64,000 bases of DNA from assembly GCA_964035015.1 (NCBI GenBank), contig CAXIUP010000268.1:62001-126000 (forward strand), written 5' to 3'. The notes below the pieces were generated by a model. That model was not told the DNA's origin and did no database searches. It saw nothing but the letters and a program-made list of their open reading frames with translations. A program made the position numbers and the translations under genes. Source of the stretch: Corallium rubrum (Eukaryota > Cnidaria > Anthozoa > Scleralcyonacea > Coralliidae). Every line of letters starts with the position of its first letter. The first letter of the stretch is position 1. Of this stretch, positions 55,064 to 64,000 are shown piece by piece.

Positions 55064-56945
55064 TCAGTCCCTGTTAAACATCGAGTCTGTTTGGCGGTCT
55101 TCGTGGTCTGGTACCGGATTTTTCTGGAGGGTTGGTGGCCGTTGAGGGTTGTTGGATACCTCATTTCTCTCAGGTGGACTGTTACTACTGCCAACTGGAA
55201 TTTCAAAAACATAGTAAGGTTTCAACCGGTTGACATGCACAACCTTTGGCTTGGCACGTTGACCTTTTTGAATACGAACAGTCACATCGTTCAGATATTC
55301 AGGCACGGCATAGCCATAGGGGCCGTCCCAATGTTTCGCCAGCTTCGCAGATTGTCCTTTCTTCTTAGTTGGAGTGTACAGTCACACACTAGTTCCAGTT
55401 TAATAATTCTGCTGGGAAGAACCCAAGTCGTAGTAACGTTCTATTACGTCAGTTGATTTCCGTATGTTCTCACGTCCAAATCGGTGTACCTCATCGATTT
55501 TTTCTTCAAGCTTTCGAGCGTATTTGCAGTGCGTATTTATCACTGGGTTTTCTTCGGGACGACCACACCAAATGTCTATTGGCATCTTCATTTCTCGACC
55601 GAGCATCATTCTGGATGGAGAAACCTTCGTCGTCTCATGAACAGACGTTCTGTAGGCCATCATCAACAGAGGAATGTGTTCGTTCCAATCTGTATGGTGG
55701 GAGTTAACGAACATAGCTAGTCCACTTTCACTTGTACGGTTAAATCGTTCCACCATCCCCTCTGATTGCGGGTGGTAAGCGGCGGTCCTTGGTTTGCGGA
55801 TTCCTAAGATAGAACACACTTCTTTGAAAACATTGGACTCGAAATTCCGTCCTTGGTCCGAGTCAAGTTCCATGGGAACACCAGAACATCTGCAACTGTC
55901 GTTGCTTGTTGATTCGGCAATGCGAACGCCTCAGGCCATTTCGTGATATAGTCTTGTGCAATTAAGATGTATTCATTTCCGGATCCAGTTTATGGCAAAG
56001 GTCCCAAGACATCAACTGCAATTCGCTCTATCGGTGCACCAACATTGTACAATTTCATCCGCGCTTCAGCTTTCGGGATGCGCCCTTTGCGTGAGCCACA
56101 GTTGCTGCAACTTCGACACCATTCTTCCACGAATTTTCTGCATTTTAGCGAGTAAAACCGTTGTTTTACTCGAGCGAGTGTTCTCTTTACTTCAAGATGT
56201 CCTGCAGTGGGAGAGTTATGCAGCTAAGTTAACACTTCACAATGGATAGACTTTGGAGCTAGCAATAGATAGCTGACTTTCGAACCATTTGCGTCTTCCC
56301 AGCGGCGATATAGTACCCCGTCAATAAGGTTGAGAGAGACCCATTGAGCCCAATATGCCTTTGTTATGGAACTGTCTGCAGAAACCTGATCCCAAGATGG
56401 CTTGTCACGAGCACTTGTTTTCCATCGCATTATTGGAGCGATATCAGGATCATTAGTCTGTTTCCTGCCTAATTCCTCCTTGTTCCAGCCCTGGAAAGAC
56501 TCGCCGTCCTGTTTGGTACTAGTAACAGTTCGTCCGACTGTAGCATTCAAGTGGTTTGTCTCACCAGCTGCGGAGTTCGTAAGATCTTTCTCTTCCATTC
56601 GAAGACAGTATTTACAATTGTACTCCAGGCAAGGTCGACGAGACAGTGCGTCCGCGTTATTGTGGCGCTTTCCTTGTCTATGAACCACGCTAAAATCTTA
56701 TTCTTGTAGTTTATTCAACCAATTTGGCCTTCAGGACAGCGGAAGTTCAGTAATCACCTCAACGAGGCGTGGTCTGTTCTCACAGTAAACGACCGACCAT
56801 AGACGTAGTAATGGAAATGTTCTATTGCTTTAACCACCGCCAACAGTTCTTTGCGTGTCACGCAATAACTTCGTTCAGCTCGACTTAATGTTCTGCTGTA
56901 ATAGGCTATCACCCTCTCGGTACCGTTCTGTGTTTGGGAAAGCAC
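55064..56945 (-). pseudogene. Gypsy RNase H and integrase region
   Basis: RNase H block with RTLSRAERSYCVTRKELLAV and YGRSFTVRTDHASLR (56754-56945). A VHRQGKRHNNADALSRRP end and the integrase N-terminal zone follow at 56224-56688. Integrase core SDQGRNFES and AAYHPQSEGMVERFNRT at 55400-55873. C-terminal tail at 55064-55306. Broken by several changes. Confidence 0.85.
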
Positions 56946-57083
56946 TGCTCCAATTCCATTTTCGCTGCCATCTGTGTCTACGGTAAAACTTCACTCCGTC
57001 AGGGGGTAACTCAGTACTGGCGAAGAATCCAAATTCCCCTTTAGTCGTTCAAATGCCAAATCTCCGGTAATATGTACAAAATC

Positions 57084-58738
57084 CTAAAAAAAACGTTGAA
57101 GCTCCTTATTCTTCTTAGGAACCGCGGGCCACGATTTAACTGCTTCGATTTTGACTGGATCCGTCGAAATTCCATTAGCACTGACAATGTGTCCCAAGTA
57201 CAATACCTGCTTCTTTAAAAGCTCGCACTTCTTTGCGTTTAACTTCAAGTTAGCGCCTCTGAGTCGACCAAAAACATCTCGGAGGTAACAAATCTCCAGT
57301 TCGAACGTTTTTGCCTGCACAATAATGTCACCCAGGTACACCAGACAAACATTCCACGGTAATCCAGCCGTCACCAACTCCATAAGTTGCAAAGTCCAAA
57401 TGGCATAACGGTGAACTGCCGGAGGCCATTTCCTGCAGTAAATGCTGTTTTCTCCTTGTCATCGCCATCCATTTCCACTTGCCAGTACCACTTTTTAGAT
57501 CGAGCGTTGAAAACCAGGTGGAATCAGAAAATGCATCTAGGATTGTGTCGATTCGGGGAAGTGGATAGGAATCCTTCTTCGTTACTTCGTTGAGTTTTCT
57601 ATAGTCCACGCAGAATCGAGACGCCCCATCTTTTTTCCTCACCAATACTATTAGAGCAGCCCAAGGACTCGAAGATGGCTCAATGATACCCTGCTCGTGC
57701 ATCTCCTTAACTGACCTAAAAGCTTCGTCTTTCTCGCTCAGCGGCAACCTTCTTGGTTGTTGTCTCACGGCATCAGCGTCGCCTGTGTTGATCTTATGCT
57801 TAGTCAGCGAAGTTCGTCCCAAGTCATGTGGTCCTTTCGAAAAGACATCCTGAAACTCTACCAGCAGGGAATACAGCTCTTCTTTCTGGGCCGCAATTAA
57901 CCCTTCGGAACTTCGTTCATAAAGATCTTTAACTTGCTGCGGTAACTCATTACCACCATTGCTTTTCCCCAAGTCACCCGGCTCCACCAGCCTTATAACG
58001 CTTTCGATAGTCTCGCAAGTGGCCACTTCTGTTCCTTTCACTATGGTTTTCGCACTGTCCGACAAATTCATAACACGAACGGCCAAGTTTGGGTAACGCA
58101 AGTCCACGACGGTTCGGGCAACTAAAACTTCGTTTGGTAATCTTCCTTTCTTTGTTGGACCAAGGCACCCCCACAGATCACTCGCGCTGTGACCTCCACA
58201 TAATTCCACGAGAATTATCGCTTCACTTCGTGGTGGTATCGAGCATGTTTCTGTGAGCAAGACCCTACGGCAACATGGATTCCCTCGTGCACCCATTCGG
58301 TGTAACGGATTCTCCTCGCTTCCAACTCTAAGATACGTTCCAGCCACGTCCACCGAGCATCATTTGGAATTAGAAAATCAAGTCCAATTATACATTCGTT
58401 TTCAATATCCGCAATCTACACGTCATGGCACGTCTCAATGGTTCACATCTTTATGTGAAGTTTCCTCGACTTCTTACGGTCGCGGTTTCTCCAGTCGCCG
58501 TCTTCAAGAAACATTCCACGTGTTCCAATTTCACCGCGTCCACTTTACTGGAAAGGGGTCGCAGAACATCCGGTCGAACCAGGGTGATATTTGATCCAGT
58601 ATCGATTACCATCTCACACGAAGAGTTCTCAATAGACCCAAGTACCACAAGACTATCCACCAACCCCCCAATGCTCCCTGTCTTAAAAATCACTCCAGGG
58701 ACACTTGATTCCATCCTTATAGCTGGACCCTGCCCCAT
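57084..58738 (-). pseudogene. Gypsy protease-RT segment, second copy in the element
   Basis: Protease around CEMVIDTGSNITLV. RT with IIEPSSSPWAALIVLVRKKD, FCVDYRKLNEVTKKDSYPLP and FSTLDLKSGTG. The later RT part is YLGDIIVQA and CELLKKQVLYLGHIVSANGI. It is highly similar to 59155-60851, about 2.1 kb away. Broken. Confidence 0.85.
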
Positions 58739-58746
58739 GGGCCCAG

Positions 58747-59142
58747 CTACCTCCCGTTTCCCGAGTGAGGTTCTTCATTCTTCTTAGGTGTTCCTGCAGC
58801 CGGGGCATCGGACCGTTTCGGGCAATCTTTTCTTATTTGGTCAAGATCTCCACACTCCCAACAACCATCAGGGCGACGCTGGTCTTTGTTGCGTCGTCGT
58901 CGTTCTGTTACGGCTGCTACAAGACCAGCGATACACTTCTCCATAGATTTCTCGAGGCGCTCTATCATCTGCAACATTTTCGAGGAGTTGAATTCTTCCC
59001 TTCCTCCAGATACCGCAGTAACTGCTCGGTCACAGCCATCCTCCTCCCCCACTTGCTTCTTTCTAGGCTCTGGAAAGGTTACTTCACGGGAAAATCGGTA
59101 TCTCTGCTGTCGCGACGCAAGCTGAAAAGATTCCAATTCCAT
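58747..59142 (-). pseudogene. Gypsy gag 3' segment, duplicated piece
   Basis: ESFQLASRQQRYRFSREVTF to a CWECGDLDQIRKDCP zinc knuckle. Repeats the end of the full gag (61349-61680). Confidence 0.85.
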
Positions 59143-59154
59143 TGTCTTTCTTGC

Positions 59155-60900
59155 TTAAGTTTTAAGCGGGTATCCAAGTCCTAAAAACCGTTGAAGCTCC
59201 TTTTTATTCTTAGAAACGCGCCACGACTTAACTGCTTCGATTTTGACTGGATCCGTCGAAATTCCATTAGCACTGACAATGTGTCCCAAGTCCGATACCT
59301 GCTTCTTTAAAAGCTCGCACTTCTTTGCGTTTAACTTCAAGCTAGCGCCTCTGAGTCGACCAAAAACATATCGGTGGTAACAAATCTCCAGTTCGAACGT
59401 TTTTGCCTGCACAATAATGTCATGCAGGTACACCAGACAGACATTCCACGGTAATCCAGCCGTCACCAACTCCATAAGTCGCTCGAAGGTAGCCGGTGCG
59501 TTGCAAAGCCCAAATGGCATAACGGTGAACTGCCAGAGACCATTTCCTGCAGTAAATGCTGTTTTCTCCTTGTCATCGCCATCCATTTCCACTTGCCAGT
59601 ACCCACTTTTTAGATCGAGCGTTGAAAACCACGTGGAATCAGAAAATGCATCTAGCATCGTGTCGATTCGTGGAAGTGGATAGGAATCCTTCTTCGTTAC
59701 TTCGTTGAGTCTTCTATAGTCCACAGAATCGAGATGTCCCATCTTTTTCCTCGCCAATACTGTTGGAGCAGCCCAAGGACTCGAAGATGGCTCAATGATA
59801 CCCGGCTCGTGCATCTCCTTAACTGACCTAAAAGCTTCGTCTTTCTTGCTCAGCGGCAACCTTCTTGCTTGTTGTCTCACGGCATCAGCGTCGCCTGTGT
59901 TGATCTTATGTTTAGTCAGCGAAGTTCGTCCCAAGTCATGTGGTCCTTTCGAAAAGACATCCTGAAACTCTACCAGCAGGGAATACAGCTCTTCTTTCTG
60001 GGCCGCACTTAACCCTTCGGAACTTTGTTCATAAAGATCTTTAACTTGCTGCAGTAACTCATTACCACCACTGCTTTTCCCAAAGTCACCCGGCTCCACC
60101 AGCCTCATAACGCTTTCGACAGTCTCGCAAGTAGCCACTTCTGTTCCTTTCACTATGGTTTTCGCACTGTCCGACAAATTCATAACACGAACGGCCAAGT
60201 TTGGGTAACGCAAGTCCACGACGGTTCGGGCAACTAAAACTTCGTTTGGTAATCTTCCTTTCTTTGTTGGACCAAGGCACCCCCACAGATCACTCGAGCT
60301 GTGATCTCCACATAATTCCCCGAGAATTATCGCTTCACTTCGTGGTGGTATCGAGCATGTTTCTGCGAGCAAGACCCTACGGCAACATGGATTCCCTCGC
60401 GCACCCATTCGGTGTAACGGAATCTCCTCGCTTCCAACTCTAAGATACGCTCCAGCTACGTCCACCGAGCATCCGTTTGGAATTAGAAAATCAAGTCCAA
60501 TTATACATTCGTTTTCAATATCCGCAATCTACACGTCATGGCACGTCTCAAAGGTTCACATCTTTATGCGAAGTTTTCCTCGACTTCTTACGGGCGCGGT
60601 TTCTCCAGTCGCCGTCTTCAAGAAACATTCCACGTGTTCCAATTTCACCGCGTCCACTTTACTGGAAAGGGTCGCAGAACATCCGGTCGAACCAGGGTGA
60701 TATTTGATCCAGTATCGATTACCATCTCACACGAAGAGTTCTCAATAGACCCAAGTACCACAAGACTATCCACCAACCCCCCAATGCTCCCTGTCTTAAA
60801 AATCACTCCAGGGACACTTGATTCCATCCTTATAGCTGGACCCTGCCCCATGGGCCCAGCTACCTCCCGTTTCCCGAGTGAGGTTCTTCATTCTTCTTAG
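59155..60900 (-). pseudogene. Gypsy protease-RT segment, first copy in the element
   Basis: Same domains as 57084-58738, with a long open RT part (59155-60465) including FSTLDLKSGYWQVEMD and MPFGLCNAPATFERLME. Broken. Confidence 0.85.
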
Positions 60901-60952
60901 GTGTTCCTGCAGCCGGGACATCGGACCGTTTCGGGCAATCTTTTCTTATGTG

Positions 60953-61358
60953 ATAATTTTGAACAACGTAACAGAATTCATAACCGAGATACTAGAAGAA
61001 ATGGAGACCTGGATATTCCAAAATTTAGGACATCGATCGGTCAAAGATCGTTTAAATACATAGGGACTAAGATATGGAATGGTCTAGATACAGAGCTGAA
61101 ATCAGTCAGTGACTTGAACAATTTTAAGACGAAACTTAAGACAATTCTTATTGAAAAGCGATAATTTTTTAATTGTTGTTAACTTATAAACCATAATATA
61201 AAGTATAATTTTAGTTTACGTAATAATTTGTATTAATTAATCATTAACGATAAGATTGCTGTAAATATAGTCGATAATTCATAATCTCTTTTTATAACAT
61301 GTAAATTGTCATTGAAAAGCCCATTTTAGGGAATGTCAATTAATAAATTCATTCATTC
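60953..61358 (+). mobile_element. LINE 3' fragment inserted in the Gypsy element
   Basis: Encodes the C-terminal end of a LINE ORF2 (RNRIHNRDTRRNGDLDIPKF, FKYIGTKIWNGLDTELKS, FKTKLKTILIEKR) to a stop at 61162-61164, then a 3' UTR ending in attcattcattcat. Short direct repeats atgtg flank it. The uninterrupted sequence is visible at 58829-58850. Confidence 0.85.
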
Positions 61359-62785
61359 ATGTGGTCAAGATCTCCGCACTCCCAACAACCATCAGGGCGA
61401 CGCCGGTCTTTGTTACGTCGTCGTCGTTCTGTTACGGCTGCTACAACACCAGCGATACACTTCTCCATAGATTTCTCGAGGTGCTCTATCATCTGCAACA
61501 TTTTCGAGGAGTTGAATTCTTCCCTTCCTCCAGATACCGCACCAACTGCTCGGTCACAGCCATCCTCCTCCCCCACTTGCTTCTTTCTAGGCTCTGGAAA
61601 GGTTACTTCACGGGCAAATCGGTATCTCTGCTGTCGCGACGCAAGCTGAAAAGATTCCAACTCCATTGCCAATTCGAGGGCCTTTTGCAACGTCTTGGGA
61701 CTTTCTTGCTTAAGTTTTAAGCGGGTATCCTCGTCTGTTAGGCTGCCTGCAAATTGGTCGCGGGCCAATACATCTTTTAATGTAGAAGGGGCATCTGGAT
61801 AGGCAAGCTTGGACAACCGTTCGATATCACCAGATAATTCGGCTAGCGATTCGTCGCGTTGCTTTACCCTGGTCTTGAACTTAACCCTCGATAACTCCGT
61901 TTGGTGGCTCGTTCCAAAACGATTCGCTAAAGCGACTTCCAAAACTTCCATATTTTGCCGATTCTGTTCCGGCAAATTTCCCAGAACAGTTAATGCCGGG
62001 CCATTCAGACTACTGGCAAGATAGGCAGCCTTTTGCTGTTCATTCCAATCGTTAATATGCGCTATTATATCAAACTGTGCATAATACGCTTCCCACGAAA
62101 CAGACCCATCGAACGGCGTTGGTCTTTGTACTGGCTTATGGTCCCGTACAGGACTTTGTTTGGGATTCTTCGATGACGTAGGCACACTACGACCATTCTG
62201 GGTATTCTCTATCTTGGTATCGCTTCGGGTGTCGACTGGTCCTGTAGCCAATTTCTTCCCGCACGATCGACTGTTTTCCTCATAGCCAATATCCAACAAC
62301 GGCGATCTGGGATTTCTTTTCAGGTGTCCCTCTTCTTTCAGATAATTTAGCATATCTTTCTTTAGGTCGTCACGGACATTCTTCATTAGCTTCGCACGAG
62401 CGCTGACAAAGCGTTGCCCTGACTCTTCAAAACTTTCCACTTTCCGGAGCAAATGTCTCAGGCGCTCATCGAAAAGTTCCAGTTGTATCCTCACTGCGTC
62501 CATGCCTCTTTTAATCTCGAAATGTTCCTTACGCTGGCCCTGAAGCACTTTCACGTCTTCGTTTATGACAGCCAAATTGGCTTCCCTGGCATTTTGTTTA
62601 CTTTCTAAGCTGTCCTGTCTCTTGTTGATCTGTTCTAGGGCTCTGCCTAATTCTTCATTCACCTTGTTCGTGTACGCGGCTTGCTCAATCTGTAGCAACT
62701 TCTGCTCCTTTAGCAAATCCATTTGTTGTCGCAACATCGAGTATAACATCCCGAAATTCTCCTCGGGAAGCGATAAATCATCCAC
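61349..62785 (-). pseudogene. Gypsy gag
   Basis: About 478 codons, mostly open: an N-terminal coiled coil (LKEQKLLQIEQAAYTNKVNE), a capsid-like region with FDGSVSWEAYYAQFDIIAHI and KAAYLASSLNGPALTVLGNL, and the start of a zinc knuckle (CWECGDLDH), where the LINE fragment cuts in. Confidence 0.88.
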
Positions 62786-62892
62786 GCGCTCGTATTTTGT
62801 TCTTCGTCGTTAACTTCTCTTGTCTTCGCTGCTTGAGATCGCGTCTCCATGTACCCAACGGTTTAAAAACGGGATCCCACCGCTGCCATCAA

Positions 62893-63085
62893 TGTAATGT
62901 TGCCTTATCTACGTCCAAGCACCAAGAAACCCCGATCAAGAAAACGACAAGCGAGGGCACACAACTAACAATTTTATTCGCCTATTTAAGATTCCCACAC
63001 CCTTATATATTCTATTTACAAGCTATTTACATAAGTAATGGTCATTCGGGAATATACTTCACGTATATATTTACATTTCCTTACA
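62893..63085 (-). repeat. 5' LTR of the Gypsy element
   Basis: 193 bases, about 95% like the 3' LTR. Followed on the minus strand by ttgatggcagcggtgggatc (PBS region). Confidence 0.9.
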
Positions 63086-63172
63086 GTCGGTATCATATCA
63101 TTGCAATACAACACTTTCAAAAGCGTGGAAAGCACTCGGCTATCAGCAAACTGTAATTTTATAATATTTAAC
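63086..63172 (+). repeat. Right part of the repeat split by the Gypsy element
   Basis: tatcattgcaatacaacact ttcaaaag(c)gtggaaagca matches 40295-40380. Confidence 0.8.
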
Positions 63173-63174
63173 CA

Positions 63175-63292
63175 GCGGAGTACGGGGTTATTCCCAAACG
63201 GTCACCCATCCAAGTACTAACCGTCCGACTGGGCTAACTATTGGTGAGAGGCAGCGCCCTAACAGCACACGCCACCCGTGCTCCTTAATTTG
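63175..63292 (-). repeat. 5S-rRNA-derived SINE head fragment
   Basis: The reverse complement gives ggcgtgtgctgttagggcgc and ggttagtacttggatgggtg accg, as in 54318-54430. It ends soon after the 5S-like part, so it is truncated. Confidence 0.8.
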
Positions 63293-63443
63293 TGGGAATA
63301 AATGTTTTGAGCTAAAGTAAAAACTTTAAAAAGCTATCAGTAAACAAGAATTTATCAGAATCGTCTAATAGATATTCGAGTAAATTAATATCGGTCTTTT
63401 TATAAGCCCAATTCTGGTCGGTGGAGGCTTCGCACGTTTCTTA

Positions 63444-63969
63444 CTTTATATTATCAAAATACCAAGTCATTTAATTTTATTGAGTAATAAAGAACAACGA
63501 CCCAGAAGACATAAACTGGGTCTGGGTAACCGAGTTTAAACTGTCCTTTTGGTTGGATTTTAGTGAACAAAAAGACTTGGCTACGAAAGTAGAAAAACAC
63601 AACAACCAAAACGATTCGCCGGCTTGTGAAAGGATTTAATGCTATGTTATAAAAGAAATGGCTCATGGTTTACTGTGCTCCATCGAGTTATGGATGCACT
63701 TGGGAAATTTGGAGAGCACTCAAAAATCTATAGTTGGTCTCGTACGCTCGACCCAACTCTTACGATTTTTTCGTGCTATCCCAATTTCCGTGTGCATCCA
63801 TAACTCGATGGAGCACGCTAAACCATGAGCCATTTCTTAATTTGTTCACTAAAATCCAACCAAAAGGACAGTTTAAACTCGGTTACCCAGACCCAGTTTA
63901 TGTATTCTGGGTCGTCGTTCTTTATTACTCAATAAAATTGAATGTCTCGGTATTTTGATAATATAAAAG
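63444..63969. mobile_element. Palindromic MITE (about 525 bp)
   Basis: ctttatattatcaaaatacc and ggtattttgataatataaa bound the element. Inverted arms run about 190-250 bases with aactgggtctgggtaaccga and its inverse. The two ORFs sharing FTKIQPKGQFKLGYPDPVYV on opposite strands are just the two arms. Confidence 0.88.
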
Positions 63970-64000
63970 GCCATAAAAAGTCAATTTAAAACTCAGTTTT

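Larger units (their letters stand above)
54852..63085 (-). mobile_element. Ty3/Gypsy LTR retrotransposon, both LTRs, broken
   Basis: Fossil of 8,234 bases bounded by two LTRs (54852-55043 and 62893-63085), each tgtaatgtt...ccttaca on the plus strand, with the 4-bp TSD gtcg (54848-54851, 63086-63089). Minus-strand order: PBS-like tggcagcggtgggatcc next to the 5' LTR, gag, protease, RT, RNase H, integrase, then a purine-rich tract (about 55048-55058) before the 3' LTR. The LTRs differ at roughly 9 of 192 sites, so it is fairly recent. It has an internal tandem duplication of about 2 kb and an inserted LINE fragment, and is broken in several places. Confidence 0.92.

Noticed and set aside
63454-63958. 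Two small ORFs sharing FTKIQPKGQFKLGYPDPVYV
   Set aside because: They lie on opposite arms of one palindromic MITE, so the identity comes from the inverted repeat, not from a gene pair.

Overview
The window looks like a repeat-rich, AT-rich invertebrate genome, most likely an anthozoan cnidarian (stony coral or relative). I infer this from the Roc-COR/Death-domain gene architecture, spliceosomal introns, CR1/L2-type LINEs, Penelope-type sequence with hammerhead-ribozyme motifs, 5S-rRNA-derived SINEs and many palindromic MITEs. No species can be named from the sequence alone, and there is nothing bacterial here.

Layout. 1-13 kb: LINE and SINE fragments, a duplicated block (3414-4001 and 8291-8848) carrying a small coding exon, a broken Tc1-like transposase, a fossil HUH-endonuclease/SF3-helicase virus-type Rep gene on the minus strand, and a 2.15-kb DNA transposon with long TIRs, a 9-bp target duplication and a decayed RecQ-like helicase. 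13-22 kb: a broken Ty3/Gypsy element next to a long GA microsatellite, then an almost full-length CR1/L2-like LINE with an (ATT)n tail and a nested MITE. 22.6-39.7 kb: the main host gene. Seven plus-strand coding exons, all joined by phase-1 introns, encode a protein of about 1,050 residues: Roc GTPase with a large disordered insert, COR region, Cys/His-rich segment, Ser/Glu-rich linker mini-exons and a terminal Death domain. Its introns hold MITEs, SINEs, a Penelope RT fragment and an internal segmental duplication. 39.7-54 kb: MITEs, two candidate hammerhead ribozymes, a 1.4-kb minisatellite of 19-bp units with a 342-bp higher-order repeat, an internally deleted hAT element, and a second, decayed linker-plus-Death-domain exon pair. 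54-64 kb: a Ty3/Gypsy element on the minus strand with both LTRs and a 4-bp target duplication, which carries an internal tandem duplication and an inserted LINE fragment; it lies inside an older repeat that also took a 5S-derived SINE.

How the parts relate. The only clearly functional-looking host gene is the Roc-COR-Death gene, which fits a cytoplasmic signalling protein that switches through its GTPase and recruits partners through its Death domain. Its phase 1-1 linker exons can be duplicated, lost or skipped without changing frame, and the window shows duplicated exons (4/5, 6/6', 7/7'). Almost everything else is transposable-element sediment, and nested insertions with readable target duplications or empty sites give a partial history of the locus.
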